Positions 33,613 through 42,517 are shown, counted from the first letter of the stretch. The stretch is DNA of 54,481 bases from Sulfuritalea sp. (GCA_023700805.1 JAMPYF010000031.1:1-54481); one strand, 5' to 3'. Translations and numbers: made by a program. The notes: a model not told the origin generated them from the sequence alone.

Positions 33613-35181
33613 TCAGAGGTCGGCGGGCGGGACGAAGGTGTCGCGCAGTTCGCGCTTGAGGATCTTGCCTATGGCGCTGCGCGGCAGGGCGTCGACGATG
33701 ACGATGGCGGCCAGGCGCTGGGTCTTGCCCAGGCGCTGGTTGGCCCAATCCCGGAGTTGCATCGCCGCGCATTTCACCGTGTTGCCAGCGCCAACTCTTG
33801 CGACGACGAAGGCCACCGGCGTTTCGCCCCAGCGCTGCGAGGCGACGCCGACCACGGCCGCCTCGGCCACTGCCGGATGCTGGATCAGCACGGCTTCGAG
33901 GTCGCTCGGATAGACGTTGAAGCCGCCCGAGATGATCATGTCCTTCCTGCGGTCCATCAGCGTCAGGAAGCCGTCGGCATCGAAGCGGCCGACGTCGCCG
34001 GTGCGGATGAAGCGCTTGCCGTCGGGCGCGTACCACTCGGCTTCGCGGGTCTTCTCGGGCTGGCGGTGATAGCCGCTCATCATGGCCGGCGAATGGCCGA
34101 CAACCTCGCCGATTTCGCCCTGCGCGACTTCGCGGCCCGCCTCGTCGATCAGCCGGATGTCATGGCCTTCGGCCGGCGCGCCGACCGTGGCGAGCTTGTC
34201 CGGGTGCTCGTGGGCGGCGAGGATGCAGGTGCCGCCGCCTTCGGTCATGCCGTAATACTCGACCAGGCCGCCCGGCCAGCGCCTGAGGATGTCGGCCTTC
34301 AGCGCCGCCGCGAAGGGCGCGCTGGTGCATAGCTTCATGCGGAAGCTGGACAGGTCGTGGCGGTCGAAATCCGGGTGGTCCATCAGGCGCTGATACTGCA
34401 CCGGCACCAGCATGGTGTGGGTGGCGCGATGCTGCTCCGCCAGCGCCAGATACTTCGCGGCATCGAACTTCGCCATCAGCACCACGGTACCGCCCAGCGT
34501 GACCGTGGGAAAAAAGCTGACCAGCGTGGTGTTGGAATACAGCGGGGTTGCGATCAGGGTCACCGCGTCGGGACCGTAACCCTGCAGCCGGGCGCGCTGC
34601 ACGTGGGACCAGCGCATGCCGTGGGGCTGGACGATGCCCTTGGGCGTACCTGTGGTGCCCGAGGAATAGATGATGTTGAAGGGCCATTCGGGGCGGATGT
34701 TCACTGGTTTCGGCACGCTGTCGGCGGGAGCCAGCCAGCGCGAGAAGGCCAGGCCGTCGGCGCTGTCGTCGAGCGTGACGAAGCGCGCGGCGATGTCGCC
34801 GCGCACGGCCGAGAGTTCCTGCGCGGTCGTAGCATCGACGAAGACCAGTTTTGCTTCGGCGTTGGCTGCCATGTCGGCCAGGCTTTGCGCGGTCGAGGAG
34901 GGCGCCAGCGGCGCCACGGCGACGCCGGCGCGCAGGGCGCCGAGGAACACCGCGGCGTATTCGAGCGAGGTGGCGGCGCAGATCGCGACGGCCTCGGTGG
35001 GGCGGATGCCTTCGCGCTGCAGGGTCGCGGCGACGCGATCCATCATCGCATCGAGCGTGGCGAAGGAGACCTGGCGTTGGTCCTGGATCAGCGCCGGGTG
35101 CCCGGGGCGCGCCAGTGCGTGGGTGCGGATCAGTTCGGCATAAGTGCCGAAGGGCTGTTCGATCGGGTCGGCGGCCTTCAT
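33613..35181 (-). CDS. Acyl-CoA synthetase, AMP-forming
   Basis: This 522-residue ANL ligase has IIYSSGTTGTPKGIVQPHG, YYGMTEGGGT, RTGDVGRFDADGFLTLMDR and the C-terminal PRSAIGKILKRELRD with the catalytic Lys. ATG 35181 overlaps the MaoC stop by 4 bases and has GAAGGAAG upstream. It is distinct from the 19.4-20.9 kb ligase (different P-loop and pocket segments), so the two clusters may activate different acids or successive intermediates. Confidence 0.9.
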   Translation of the reverse strand: MKAADPIEQPFGTYAELIRTHALARPGHPALIQDQRQVSFATLDAMMDRVAATLQREGIRPTEAVAICAATSLEYAAVFLGALRAGVAVAPLAPSSTAQSLADMAANAEAKLVFVDATTAQELSAVRGDIAARFVTLDDSADGLAFSRWLAPADSVPKPVNIRPEWPFNIIYSSGTTGTPKGIVQPHGMRWSHVQRARLQGYGPDAVTLIATPLYSNTTLVSFFPTVTLGGTVVLMAKFDAAKYLALAEQHRATHTMLVPVQYQRLMDHPDFDRHDLSSFRMKLCTSAPFAAALKADILRRWPGGLVEYYGMTEGGGTCILAAHEHPDKLATVGAPAEGHDIRLIDEAGREVAQGEIGEVVGHSPAMMSGYHRQPEKTREAEWYAPDGKRFIRTGDVGRFDADGFLTLMDRRKDMIISGGFNVYPSDLEAVLIQHPAVAEAAVVGVASQRWGETPVAFVVARVGAGNTVKCAAMQLRDWANQRLGKTQRLAAIVIVDALPRSAIGKILKRELRDTFVPPADL

Positions 35182-35663
35182 GCTTCCTTCGGCGCCCCCG
35201 GGTTGCGCCGGCGGTACATGCCGTAACCCTCCATCTGCATGACTTCCTCGTTGTGCTGGTTCAGCACCTCGGTGCGCACGCGCAGCAGGCCGACGTGGGG
35301 TTTGCTGTCCATCGGCCTCGCTTCGAGCACCACCGAACGCACGTGCAGGGTGTCGCCGGGGCGCACGGGTTTCAGCCAGCGGATATTCTCCAGGCCCGGT
35401 GAACCGAGGCTGGCCGATTCGAGGATATAGCCGTCGCACATCATGCGCATGGCCATGGCGCAGGTATGCCAGCCGCTGGCGCATAGCCCGCCGAACAGGC
35501 TGTTCTTGCCGCCTTCCTCGGAGAGGTGGAAAGGCTGGGGATCGAACTTGCCGGCGAAGTCGATGATCTCCTCGACGCTGACCGTCATGTGGCCGAATTC
35601 GCTGACCTTGCCGACGGGAAAATCTTCCCAGTAGTACTTATGGGTTTTCTGTGGGGCGTTCAT
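35178..35663 (-). CDS. MaoC-like enoyl-CoA hydratase
   Basis: This 161-residue hotdog hydratase has the R-hydratase-2 region FAGKFDPQPFHL with the catalytic Asp/His, then ENIRWLKPVRPGDTLHVR, typical of MaoC_dehydratas proteins. It hydrates trans-2-enoyl-CoA to the (R)-3-hydroxyacyl-CoA. It is coupled to the ligase gene by a 4-base overlap. Confidence 0.9.
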   Translation of the reverse strand: MNAPQKTHKYYWEDFPVGKVSEFGHMTVSVEEIIDFAGKFDPQPFHLSEEGGKNSLFGGLCASGWHTCAMAMRMMCDGYILESASLGSPGLENIRWLKPVRPGDTLHVRSVVLEARPMDSKPHVGLLRVRTEVLNQHNEEVMQMEGYGMYRRRNPGAPKEA

Positions 35664-35681
35664 GTTTGACCTTGTTTCAGC

Positions 35682-36401
35682 TTATACGGGCCGCAGCGCG
35701 CCGTTCTGCAGCAACGGCACCACGTCGAAACAGCTTTCCTGTGCGGCGAAGGCGACTTCGGCATCGAGCCGGCGCGCCAGCATCATGCGCCCGACGCGGG
35801 CGCGGCGCAGGGCGTCGAGCCCGTCGCAGTGGTCGTGCAGCAGTTCGGCGGCGAGCGCCGCATCGGAATAGTCGGCGCTGGCGACGCGGCGGCGGAACAG
35901 TGAAACGAGGTAGCCGGCGCCGTAGAAGTCTTCGAGATTGAAGTTGTCGGCCGAGCCCGAGCAGACGATCAGGATGGTGCTGTCCGGATGGCACCTGACG
36001 ATGTGCTCGACCACGGCGCGACCGTTGAGCAGGGCCGCGGCATAGACATGGGCGGCGCCCTGCGACTTGGCCAGGGCCACGGTGCCGTTGGTCGTGCAGT
36101 AGATCAGCAGGCGGCCGGCGACGCCCTCGGCCAACAGCGCTTTCGGTGTCGGATGGACGAAACCGGGCAGGGTGTCGGCATTCAACTCGCCGGAGAGCAC
36201 GTAGGAACCGGCGGGAAAGTCCTTTGCCGCCTCCTGTGCCGCGCGGCCGTCTAGGGTCGGGATGACTTCCGTGGCGCCATGCGCCAGGGCCGTGACGATG
36301 GAGGAAGTGGCGAACAGGATGTCGAGCACCACGACGACCTTGCCTTCGAGGCGCTGGGCGTCGAGTTCTTCCTTTTTCAGGAGTACATGGATTTTCTGCA
36401 T
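35682..36401 (-). CDS. ComB-family 2-phosphosulfolactate phosphatase-like protein
   Basis: The 239-residue protein follows the ComB pattern closely: VVVLDILFATSSIVTALAHG, YVLSGE, YCTTNGTVALAK, and CSGSADNFNLEDFYGAG. Authentic ComB removes phosphate from 2-phosphosulfolactate in coenzyme M synthesis, but the family is wide in bacteria without that pathway. No comA or comC is nearby. Here it sits inside a beta-oxidation operon, between MaoC (18 bases) and a thioesterase (7 bases), so it probably acts on another phosphorylated or sulfonated acid. Family call is strong; reaction is open. Confidence 0.82.
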   Translation of the reverse strand: MQKIHVLLKKEELDAQRLEGKVVVVLDILFATSSIVTALAHGATEVIPTLDGRAAQEAAKDFPAGSYVLSGELNADTLPGFVHPTPKALLAEGVAGRLLIYCTTNGTVALAKSQGAAHVYAAALLNGRAVVEHIVRCHPDSTILIVCSGSADNFNLEDFYGAGYLVSLFRRRVASADYSDAALAAELLHDHCDGLDALRRARVGRMMLARRLDAEVAFAAQESCFDVVPLLQNGALRPV

Positions 36402-36408
36402 GTGGTCT

Positions 36409-36861
36409 TCAGCCGTCCGGTTGCTCGCGCGGTGTGGCGGGCTTCATCAGGGCGAAGACGCCGGTGCCGGTCATGATGGTGCGGTCATTGGTCCGCAGCG
36501 TGCAACTGGCATAGGCGAGGCGGCCGCCCATGCGGTCGATGTCGACGTGGGCCTCGATCCAGTCGCCGGGCTCGGCGGCGGTAATGAAGTTGGTGGTCAG
36601 GCTGACCGTGACGATGGGCTGCGGCGGCTCGCGCGAGCTGGAAACGACGATGCCGAGCGCCGTGTCCACCATGGTGACGAGGAAGCCGCCGTGGGCGATG
36701 TGGCGGATGTTGGTGTGGCGGTCCTCGACGCGAATCGCCAGCACGATCTGGCCGTTCTCGCCCTTCGCTTCATCGATGCGGTAGTACCAGGGTCCGAGAC
36801 TGGTCAGGTAGCCGCCGCCGCGCTTGAGCGGCTTGAAGCCATCGGGGATGTCGGTGCTCAT
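36409..36861 (-). CDS. PaaI-family hotdog thioesterase
   Basis: This 150-residue hotdog protein has NIRHIAHGGFLVTMVDTALG, the PaaI/YbgC-like HGG-x-D motif. ATG 36861 overlaps the upstream enoyl-CoA hydratase stop by 4 bases; the longer open frame to 37302 is antisense-like sequence inside that hydratase. Likely a CoA-releasing safety valve for the pathway. It is a distant paralogue of the 23.1-23.5 kb thioesterase. Confidence 0.87.
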   Translation of the reverse strand: MSTDIPDGFKPLKRGGGYLTSLGPWYYRIDEAKGENGQIVLAIRVEDRHTNIRHIAHGGFLVTMVDTALGIVVSSSREPPQPIVTVSLTTNFITAAEPGDWIEAHVDIDRMGGRLAYASCTLRTNDRTIMTGTGVFALMKPATPREQPDG

Positions 36862-37640
36862 GTCTTGTGTCCGTGGATTTTGGTGGGGTCGGGTGGGCGT
36901 TTTTCGAGGAAGGCGGCGAAGATTTCCTTCGCGGCCGGGGCGGCGACCAGGTCGGAGAAGAAGACCACCTCCTCGTCCATGGCCTCGCGCGCGCTGCGCT
37001 CGGGCGGTCGTTTCATCAGCGCCTTGGTCACGGCCAGGGATTGTGCCGGCCGCGCGGCGAGTTTGCGCGCCGCGGCCATGGCGGTTTCCATCAAGGCCGC
37101 GGCGGGCACGACGCGATTGACGAAGCCTGCCTCGCGCGCCATGGTCGCGTCGAAGGGTTCGCCCAGCAGCAGCAGTTCGGCCGCGCGCTGGTGGCCGGCG
37201 ACGCGCGGCAGCAGCAGGCTGGAGCCGGCCTCGGGGCACAGCGCCAGATTGACGAAGGGCAGCTGGAACAGCGCGTTCTCGGCTGCATAGACCAGGTCGC
37301 AATGCAGCAGCAGGGTGGTGCCGATGCCCACCGCATTGCCGGCGACGGCGGCGACCAGCGGCTTTTCGAAGGCCGCCAGCAGGTGCAGGAAGGGAATCGC
37401 CGCGCTGGGATCGTTGGCCTTGCGTTGCAGGAAGTCGGTCAGGTCGTTGCCGGCGGTGAACAGATCGTCCTGGCCGCGGATCAGCACCGCCCGCACATGG
37501 GGCTGTTCGCGGGCGCGGCTGAGCGCCGCGCTCATGGCGCGGTACATGTCGCCGGTGATGGCGTTCTTCTTGTCGCGGCGGCTGATCTCGATGCTGACGA
37601 TGCCGTCGCTGTCGGTGACGAGGATATTGGGGTGGCTCAT
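36858..37640 (-). CDS. Enoyl-CoA hydratase/isomerase
   Basis: This crotonase-fold protein is about 260 residues from ATG 37640 (MSHPNILVTD); ATG 37658 is also possible, and neither has a strong ribosome site. Motifs are AGNDLTDFL for the oxyanion loop and AVGIGTTLLLHCDLVYAAEN, with a single Glu in LCPEAGSSLLLPR, like PaaG/Eci-type isomerases that use one acidic residue. It is coupled to the thioesterase by a 4-base overlap. Confidence 0.87.
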   Translation of the reverse strand: MSHPNILVTDSDGIVSIEISRRDKKNAITGDMYRAMSAALSRAREQPHVRAVLIRGQDDLFTAGNDLTDFLQRKANDPSAAIPFLHLLAAFEKPLVAAVAGNAVGIGTTLLLHCDLVYAAENALFQLPFVNLALCPEAGSSLLLPRVAGHQRAAELLLLGEPFDATMAREAGFVNRVVPAAALMETAMAAARKLAARPAQSLAVTKALMKRPPERSAREAMDEEVVFFSDLVAAPAAKEIFAAFLEKRPPDPTKIHGHKT

Positions 37641-37689
37641 GGTCTTAGTGTGAAACATAGCCGCCTACGAAGCCACTGGGGACTATCGA

Positions 37690-37743
37690 GCGAAGCGAGC
37701 CAGTTGGTAGCCCCGCCCTGGGGCGGGGATGGGGGTGGGGGGC
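37690..37743 (+). repeat. Intergenic palindromic repeat, copy 4
   Basis: GCGAAGCGAGCCAGTTGGTA precedes hairpin CCCCGCCC-TG-GGGCGGGG and a second G-run. The downstream sequence to 37800 also parallels that after copy 1, both ending in CATGAGCGT. It fills the gap between two leftward genes of the cluster. Confidence 0.72.
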
Positions 37744-37799
37744 CTTCAATTCGCCTTTCGCGTGTTTCATCTTCTGGGGGCGTCGGTGCGGCATGAGCG

Positions 37800-39593
37800 T
37801 TAGAAAGATTCGGGAGGCATGGTCAACGTCGTGTCGTCGAGGCTGCGCAGCAGTTCATGCCACTGCTTCGTCTTGGGCAGTTCCCAGCGATAGAACCAGC
37901 GGCAGGCCGCCAGTTTGCCACGATAGAAGTCGGCATCGGCGGCAATCCCGCAGGCCAGGCCGCGCTGCGCCGCCAGCGCCTGGCGCAGCCAGATCCAGGC
38001 GATCACGGTGTGGCCGAAGGCTTCGAGGAAGGGCACGGCATTGGCCAGCGCCAGCGTCGGGTTGGTCGCCAGCACCGGGCCGAGGGCCTGCAGCGTGGCG
38101 GCGACGTCGCCCAGTGCCGCGTCGAGTTCGCCGGCGCAGGTCGCAAGCGTGGCGTCGCTGCGCGCTGCGGCGATGGTCTGCTGTGCCTCGCGGACGAACA
38201 GCTTCATCGCCGCGCCGCCGTTCATCACCGCCTTGCGCCCGAGCAGGTCCAGCGCCTGGATGCCGTGGGTGCCTTCGTGGATGGGATTGAGCCGGTTGTC
38301 GCGGTAGAACTGCTCGACCGGGTATTCGCGGGTGTAGCCGTAGCCGCCGTGGATCTGGATCGCCAGGCTGTTGGCTTCGAGGCACCACTGCGAGGGCCAG
38401 GACTTGGCGATCGGGGTCAACAGGTCGAGCAGCAGCGACGCTTCGGCCGCCGTCTCGCCAGCGCCGACTTTCGTCTCATCCACCAACCGCGCACAGTACA
38501 GGCACAGCGCGTAGCCGGCTTCGACGTAGGCCTTCTGCGCCAGCAGCATGCGCCGCACGTCGGCGTGCTCGATGATTTTCAACTGCGGTTCGGCCGGGTT
38601 CTTGTTGGTCGGCGCGCGGCCCTGCGGCCTTTCCCTGGCGTATTCCAGCGAGGCCAGGTAGCCGCGGTAGCCGAGCATCACGGCGCCCATGCCGACGCCG
38701 ATGCGCGCCTCGTTCATCATATGGAACATGTAGGACAGGCCCTTGTGCTCCTCGCCCACCAGCTCGCCGATGCACTCACCCTTTTCGCCGAAGGAAAGCA
38801 TGGTCGAGGTGGTGCCGCGGTAGCCCATCTTGTGGATCAACCCGGTCAGCGTCACGTCGTTCCTCTGGCCCAGCGTGCCGTCGTCGTTGACGCGGAACTT
38901 GGGCACGATGAACAGCGAGATGCCCTTGACGCCGGGCGGTCCGCCGGGAATCCTGGCCAGCACCAGATGCACGATGTTTTCCGAGAGTTCGTGGTCGCCG
39001 CCGGAAATGAAGATCTTGTTGCCGCGCAGCGAATAGGTGCCGTCGGGGTTAGGCGTGGCGCTGGTGGTGATGTCGGACAGGCTCGACCCGGCCTGCGGCT
39101 CGGTCAGCGCCATGGTGCCGAAGAAACGGCCGGCCAGCAGCGGCGCCAGATACTTCTCTTTCTGCGCCTCGCTGCCGAAGCGGTGGATGACGTTGGCGTT
39201 GCCGATGGTGAGGAAGGGATAGGCCGCGGTGCCGACGTTGGCGCCCTTGAACAGCGAGAACGCCGCCTGGGTCATGGTCACCGGCAACTGCATGCCGCCG
39301 CGCTCGAAGTCGTGCGCGGCGGCGATGAAGCCGGCCTCGCAGAAGGCCTGCAGCGCCTCCTTGACTTCGGGAATCATGGTCACGCTGCGGCCGTCGAAGG
39401 TCGGCTCGTTGGCGTCGGCCTTGTGGTTGTGCGGCGCGAACTTCTCGGTCGCCATGGCCTCGGCCGTGTCGAGCACGGCGAGGAAGGTTTCCTTGCTGTG
39501 CTCGGCGTAGCGCGGGCGCGACGTCAGGGCTTCGGTGTCGAGGACTTCGAAAAGCTGGAATTCGAGATCCCTTCTGTTGATTATTCCAGCCAT
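37800..39593 (-). CDS. Acyl-CoA dehydrogenase with C-terminal extension (DmdC/FadE5-like)
   Basis: This 597-residue ACAD is of the long subgroup. It has [19 protein letters not shown] for FAD binding, [19 protein letters not shown], and the catalytic Glu in [19 protein letters not shown], followed by an extra C-terminal ~130-residue domain. Unlike the paired ACADs nearby, it has its own base and should be a homodimer. It lies 2 bases after the small-subunit gene. Members act on fatty acyl-CoAs or methylmercaptopropionyl-CoA; the substrate here is unknown. Confidence 0.9.
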   Translation of the reverse strand: MAGIINRRDLEFQLFEVLDTEALTSRPRYAEHSKETFLAVLDTAEAMATEKFAPHNHKADANEPTFDGRSVTMIPEVKEALQAFCEAGFIAAAHDFERGGMQLPVTMTQAAFSLFKGANVGTAAYPFLTIGNANVIHRFGSEAQKEKYLAPLLAGRFFGTMALTEPQAGSSLSDITTSATPNPDGTYSLRGNKIFISGGDHELSENIVHLVLARIPGGPPGVKGISLFIVPKFRVNDDGTLGQRNDVTLTGLIHKMGYRGTTSTMLSFGEKGECIGELVGEEHKGLSYMFHMMNEARIGVGMGAVMLGYRGYLASLEYARERPQGRAPTNKNPAEPQLKIIEHADVRRMLLAQKAYVEAGYALCLYCARLVDETKVGAGETAAEASLLLDLLTPIAKSWPSQWCLEANSLAIQIHGGYGYTREYPVEQFYRDNRLNPIHEGTHGIQALDLLGRKAVMNGGAAMKLFVREAQQTIAAARSDATLATCAGELDAALGDVAATLQALGPVLATNPTLALANAVPFLEAFGHTVIAWIWLRQALAAQRGLACGIAADADFYRGKLAACRWFYRWELPKTKQWHELLRSLDDTTLTMPPESF

Positions 39594-39595
39594 TT

Positions 39596-40720
39596 TTACG
39601 CGGCCAGCAAGGTATCGCTGAAGCGGCCGAGATGGTAGTCCGCGTCGCCGAAGCTCAGGCCGATCATCGTCAGGCGCTTGAAGTAATGGCCGACGTTGAG
39701 TTCATCGACCACGCCCATGCCGCCGTGCAGCTGCACTGCCTGCTGGCCGACCAGGCGGGCCTGGGCGCCGATGTAGGCGCGAGCGGCGGCCACCGCGCGG
39801 CTGCGCTCCGCGGCATCGGCCGAATCGACCCGCACCGCGGCCAGGGTGGCCATCGAGCGGGCCTGCTCGGTGGCAATCACCATGTCGGCCATGCGATGCT
39901 GCAGGGCCTGGAACTTGCCGATCGGCACGCCGAACTGCTTGCGCGTCTTCAGGTATTCCAGCGTGACTTCGTTGAGCGCCGACATGATGCCGACGGCTTC
40001 GGCGCAGAGCGCGGCATTGGCGTAGTCGATGGCGCGCTCGATGACCGCCAGCCCGCCGCCTGCCGTGCCGATCAGCGCCGCGGCACCGACCTGGACGCCG
40101 CTGAGCTTGATGTCGGCGGCGCGGGCGCCGTCCTGCGTCGGATAGGCGCGCAGGCTGACGCCGGGGGCCTTGGCATCGACCAGAAACAGGGAAATGCCCT
40201 TGCCGTCGCGCGCCGAAACGATCAGCCTGTCGGCCGCGGGCGCGCCGAGCACCACGGCCTTGGCGCCGTCGAGCTGCCAGCCGGCACCGGATACCGTAGC
40301 GGTGGTGGCGACCTGGTCGAGTTGGTAGCGGGCGCCGGCTTCGTAGTGCGCCAGCGCCAGCATCAGCTCGCCGCCGGCAATCGCCGGCAGCAGTTCTGCC
40401 TTCTGCGCGGCGCTGCCGGCGTCGCGGATCAGCCCGCCGCAGAGCACGACGGTCGGGACATAGGGCTCCAGCGCCAGGCCGCGGCCGAGCATTTCCATGA
40501 CCAGCATGGCGTCGACGGCCTTGCCATTCAGTCCGCCGAATTCCTCGTCGAAGGGCAGGGCGAGGATGCCGAAATCGGCGAAGGCCTTCCAGGCCGAGCG
40601 ATCGAAGCCGTCGGCGGATTTGGCCAGCGCGCGGCGGTGCTCGAAGGGGTAGTCGCGGGTGTAGAAGCGGCGCAGGGTGTCCTGCAGGGCGAGTTGTTCT
40701 TCGGTGTAGTTGAAGTCCAT
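39596..40720 (-). CDS. Acyl-CoA dehydrogenase, PimD-like small subunit (second pair)
   Basis: The 374-residue protein begins MDFNYTEEQLALQDTLRRFY and includes YLKTRKQFGVPIGKFQALQH and QLHGGMGVVDELNVGHYFKR. It is clearly paralogous to the 20.9-21.9 kb small subunit. The large subunit is encoded 124 bases upstream, separated by a palindromic repeat. As in the first pair, no standard C-terminal catalytic Glu is seen. It probably forms an alpha2beta2 enzyme with the next gene. Confidence 0.88.
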   Translation of the reverse strand: MDFNYTEEQLALQDTLRRFYTRDYPFEHRRALAKSADGFDRSAWKAFADFGILALPFDEEFGGLNGKAVDAMLVMEMLGRGLALEPYVPTVVLCGGLIRDAGSAAQKAELLPAIAGGELMLALAHYEAGARYQLDQVATTATVSGAGWQLDGAKAVVLGAPAADRLIVSARDGKGISLFLVDAKAPGVSLRAYPTQDGARAADIKLSGVQVGAAALIGTAGGGLAVIERAIDYANAALCAEAVGIMSALNEVTLEYLKTRKQFGVPIGKFQALQHRMADMVIATEQARSMATLAAVRVDSADAAERSRAVAAARAYIGAQARLVGQQAVQLHGGMGVVDELNVGHYFKRLTMIGLSFGDADYHLGRFSDTLLAA

Positions 40721-40765
40721 GAGGTTCGATCCGGAAAAGTTAGTTCACGTCGATTGTCATACCGA

Positions 40766-40820
40766 GCGCAGCGAGCCAGCCAGTCACCTCCCCCGGGAGG
40801 GGGAGGGCGGGAGGGGCGGG
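40766..40820 (+). repeat. Intergenic palindromic repeat, copy 5
   Basis: GCGCAGCGAGCCAGCCAGTC precedes hairpin CTCCCCC-GGGAGG and G-rich runs ending GGGGCGGGC. Its layout is the same as copies 1 and 4. It lies between the large- and small-subunit genes of the second ACAD pair. Confidence 0.7.
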
Positions 40821-40831
40821 CGTTTATGCAT

Positions 40832-40854
40832 GGGTCTCTGCCTCTTAGAGACCC
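40832..40854. other. Hairpin over the large-subunit stop codon
   Basis: GGGTCTCT and AGAGACCC are perfect 8-base arms with a 7-base loop, spanning the TAA of the large-subunit gene. There is no T-run, so attenuation or mRNA processing between the two subunit genes is as likely as termination. Confidence 0.4.
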
Positions 40855-42065
40855 AGGATCATCTGCGAGATGATGTTTTTCTGAATTTCGTTGGAGCCGC
40901 CGTAGATGGTGGTCTTGCGTACGTTGAAATACTGCCCGGACAGCGGCGGGGCGTGGTCGGCATAGGCCGGCATCGCGGCGTCGCCGTCCCAGTCGGCGTC
41001 GAGCCCCTCGTCGAGCCAGGGCAGGGCGTAGTGGCCCAGCGCCTGCATCTTGAGTTCGGTCAGCATCTGCTGGATTTCGGAACCCTTGACCTTGAGGATC
41101 GAAGCTTCCGGTCCCGGCGCGCGCTTCTTGTCACCCTCGGCTGAAATTACGCGCAGGTTGGTGATCTCCAGCGCCATGAGCTCCAGTTCGACCAGCGCGA
41201 TGCGGTCGCGGAAACGCTGGTCCTCGATCAGCGGGCGGCCAGCCGCAGTTTCCTTCGTCGCGATCTCCTTGAGCTTCTTCAGTTCGCGCTTGGAGCGGCC
41301 GACGCCGGCTATCCCCGTGCGTTCGTGGCCGAGCAGGAACTTGGCATAGGTCCAGCCCTTGTTCTCCTCGCCGATCAGGTTCTCCGCCGGCACCCTGACC
41401 TCCTCGAACCAGACCTCGTTGATCTCGTGTTCGCCGTCCAGCATGATGATCGGACGCACCGTGATGCCCGGCGTCTTCATGTCGATCAGGAGGAAGGAAA
41501 TACCTTCCTGCTGACGGCCTTCGGTCGAGGTGCGGACCAGGCAGAAAATCCAGTCGGCGTGTTGGCCGAGCGTGGTCCATGTCTTCTGGCCATTCACCAC
41601 GTAATGGTCGCCGTCCCCGCTTTTTACCAACTGTGCGCGCATCTTCAGCGAGGCGAGGTCGGAGCCCGAACCCGGTTCGGAATAGCCCTGGCACCACCAG
41701 TCCGTGCCGTCGATGATACGCGGCAGGAAGCGCTGCTGCTGCGCCGGATTGCCGAAAGCCACGATCACCGGCGCCACCATCTTGAGGCCGAAGGGCAGTT
41801 GCATCGGCGCCCCGGCATCCGCGCATTCCTCGTCGAATATATGCTGCTGCACGGCATTCCAGCCGGTGCCGCCAAAGGCAGCAGGCCAGCCCGAGGCACC
41901 CCAGCCCTGGGAATGCAGGATTTTCTGCCAGCGCACGAAGTCGTCCTTCGCGAGGCGTTTGCCACCGAGCACCTTGCGGCTGATTTCAGCGGGCAGTCTG
42001 GCGCGCAGGAAATTGCGTACCTCCTCCCGGAACGACTGCTCCTCGGCAGTGAAATTGAGATCCAT
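40845..42065 (-). CDS. Acyl-CoA dehydrogenase, PimC-like large subunit (second pair)
   Basis: ATG 42065 (MDLNFTAEEQSF) gives 406 residues; AAAGGA lies 12 bases upstream. It shares GTDWWCQGYSEPGSGSDLAS, GQKTWTTLGQHADWIF and the end GGSNEIQKNIISQMILG with the 22-23 kb large subunit, plus a ~20-residue insert near the C-terminus (WLDEGLDADWDGDAAMP). It is the first gene of the leftward 31.9-42.1 kb cluster. YGGS replaces the usual YEGT base motif. Confidence 0.9.
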   Translation of the reverse strand: MDLNFTAEEQSFREEVRNFLRARLPAEISRKVLGGKRLAKDDFVRWQKILHSQGWGASGWPAAFGGTGWNAVQQHIFDEECADAGAPMQLPFGLKMVAPVIVAFGNPAQQQRFLPRIIDGTDWWCQGYSEPGSGSDLASLKMRAQLVKSGDGDHYVVNGQKTWTTLGQHADWIFCLVRTSTEGRQQEGISFLLIDMKTPGITVRPIIMLDGEHEINEVWFEEVRVPAENLIGEENKGWTYAKFLLGHERTGIAGVGRSKRELKKLKEIATKETAAGRPLIEDQRFRDRIALVELELMALEITNLRVISAEGDKKRAPGPEASILKVKGSEIQQMLTELKMQALGHYALPWLDEGLDADWDGDAAMPAYADHAPPLSGQYFNVRKTTIYGGSNEIQKNIISQMILGL

Positions 42066-42326
42066 CGGTATTCGGTCCTTTGCTGTGTGCCTGATAGGGA
42101 TTGTAGTGCTGCAGAGTGGAACAAGGTTCTGCAAGTATGGTACGCGAGATGAAGGCCGCTGACAAGTTCGGTAGAGCGGATTCAGCCCGCAAGAACCGCC
42201 AGCTTCCCGCGGCGGCGGCCGCTTCGTCATGCGCGGATCGGCGCGGGTCGTCCCGCGGAATCGATGCCGCCGCGGGCGCCACGTTGTCGCCGTGCCGTCA
42301 GCGCCAACTTTCGGGCAGCTCAAGGC
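42066..42326. other. Gap upstream of tRNA-His
   Basis: No gene or repeat is convincing between the divergent large-subunit gene and the tRNA promoter. It should hold the promoter for the 42-to-32 kb cluster; a TACAAT on the minus strand near 42106 is a possible -10 without a good -35. Confidence 0.4.
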
Positions 42327-42355
42327 TTGATTCTTTTCCGCCCTTCTCCCATAAT
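42327..42355 (+). promoter_or_regulatory. Sigma-70 promoter of tRNA-His
   Basis: TTGATT (42327-42332), a 17-base spacer and CATAAT (42350-42355). Transcription would begin near 42362, about 42 bases before the tRNA. The spacing is ideal and each box differs from consensus at only one or two positions. Confidence 0.75.
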
Positions 42356-42404
42356 TCGCCCCCTGCCCAGCCGCGACCAGTTCCGGACGGCATGCTTTTC
42401 GGTG

Positions 42405-42480
42405 GTGGCTGTAGCTCAGTTGGTAGAGTCCTGGATTGTGATTCCAGTTGTCGTGGGTTCGAGTCCCATCAGCCACCCCA
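42405..42480 (+). tRNA. tRNA-His (GTG anticodon)
   Basis: The full cloverleaf can be drawn. The acceptor GTGGCTG pairs with CAGCCAC, the anticodon arm is CTGGA-TTGTGAT-TCCAG with anticodon GTG at 42438-42440, the T-arm includes GGTTCGAGTCC, and CCA is encoded at 42478-42480. The base at 42404 is G and the discriminator at 42477 is C, giving the extra G(-1):C73 pair that identifies histidine tRNA. Confidence 0.97.
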
Positions 42481-42492
42481 CCCGAATCGAGA

Positions 42493-42517
42493 ACGGAGCC
42501 TGCGGGCTCCGTTTTTT
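42493..42517 (+). terminator. Rho-independent terminator of tRNA-His
   Basis: Stem ACGGAGCC / GGCTCCGT with a TGCG loop, followed by TTTTTT. It begins 13 bases after the tRNA CCA end. Standard intrinsic terminator. Confidence 0.92.
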
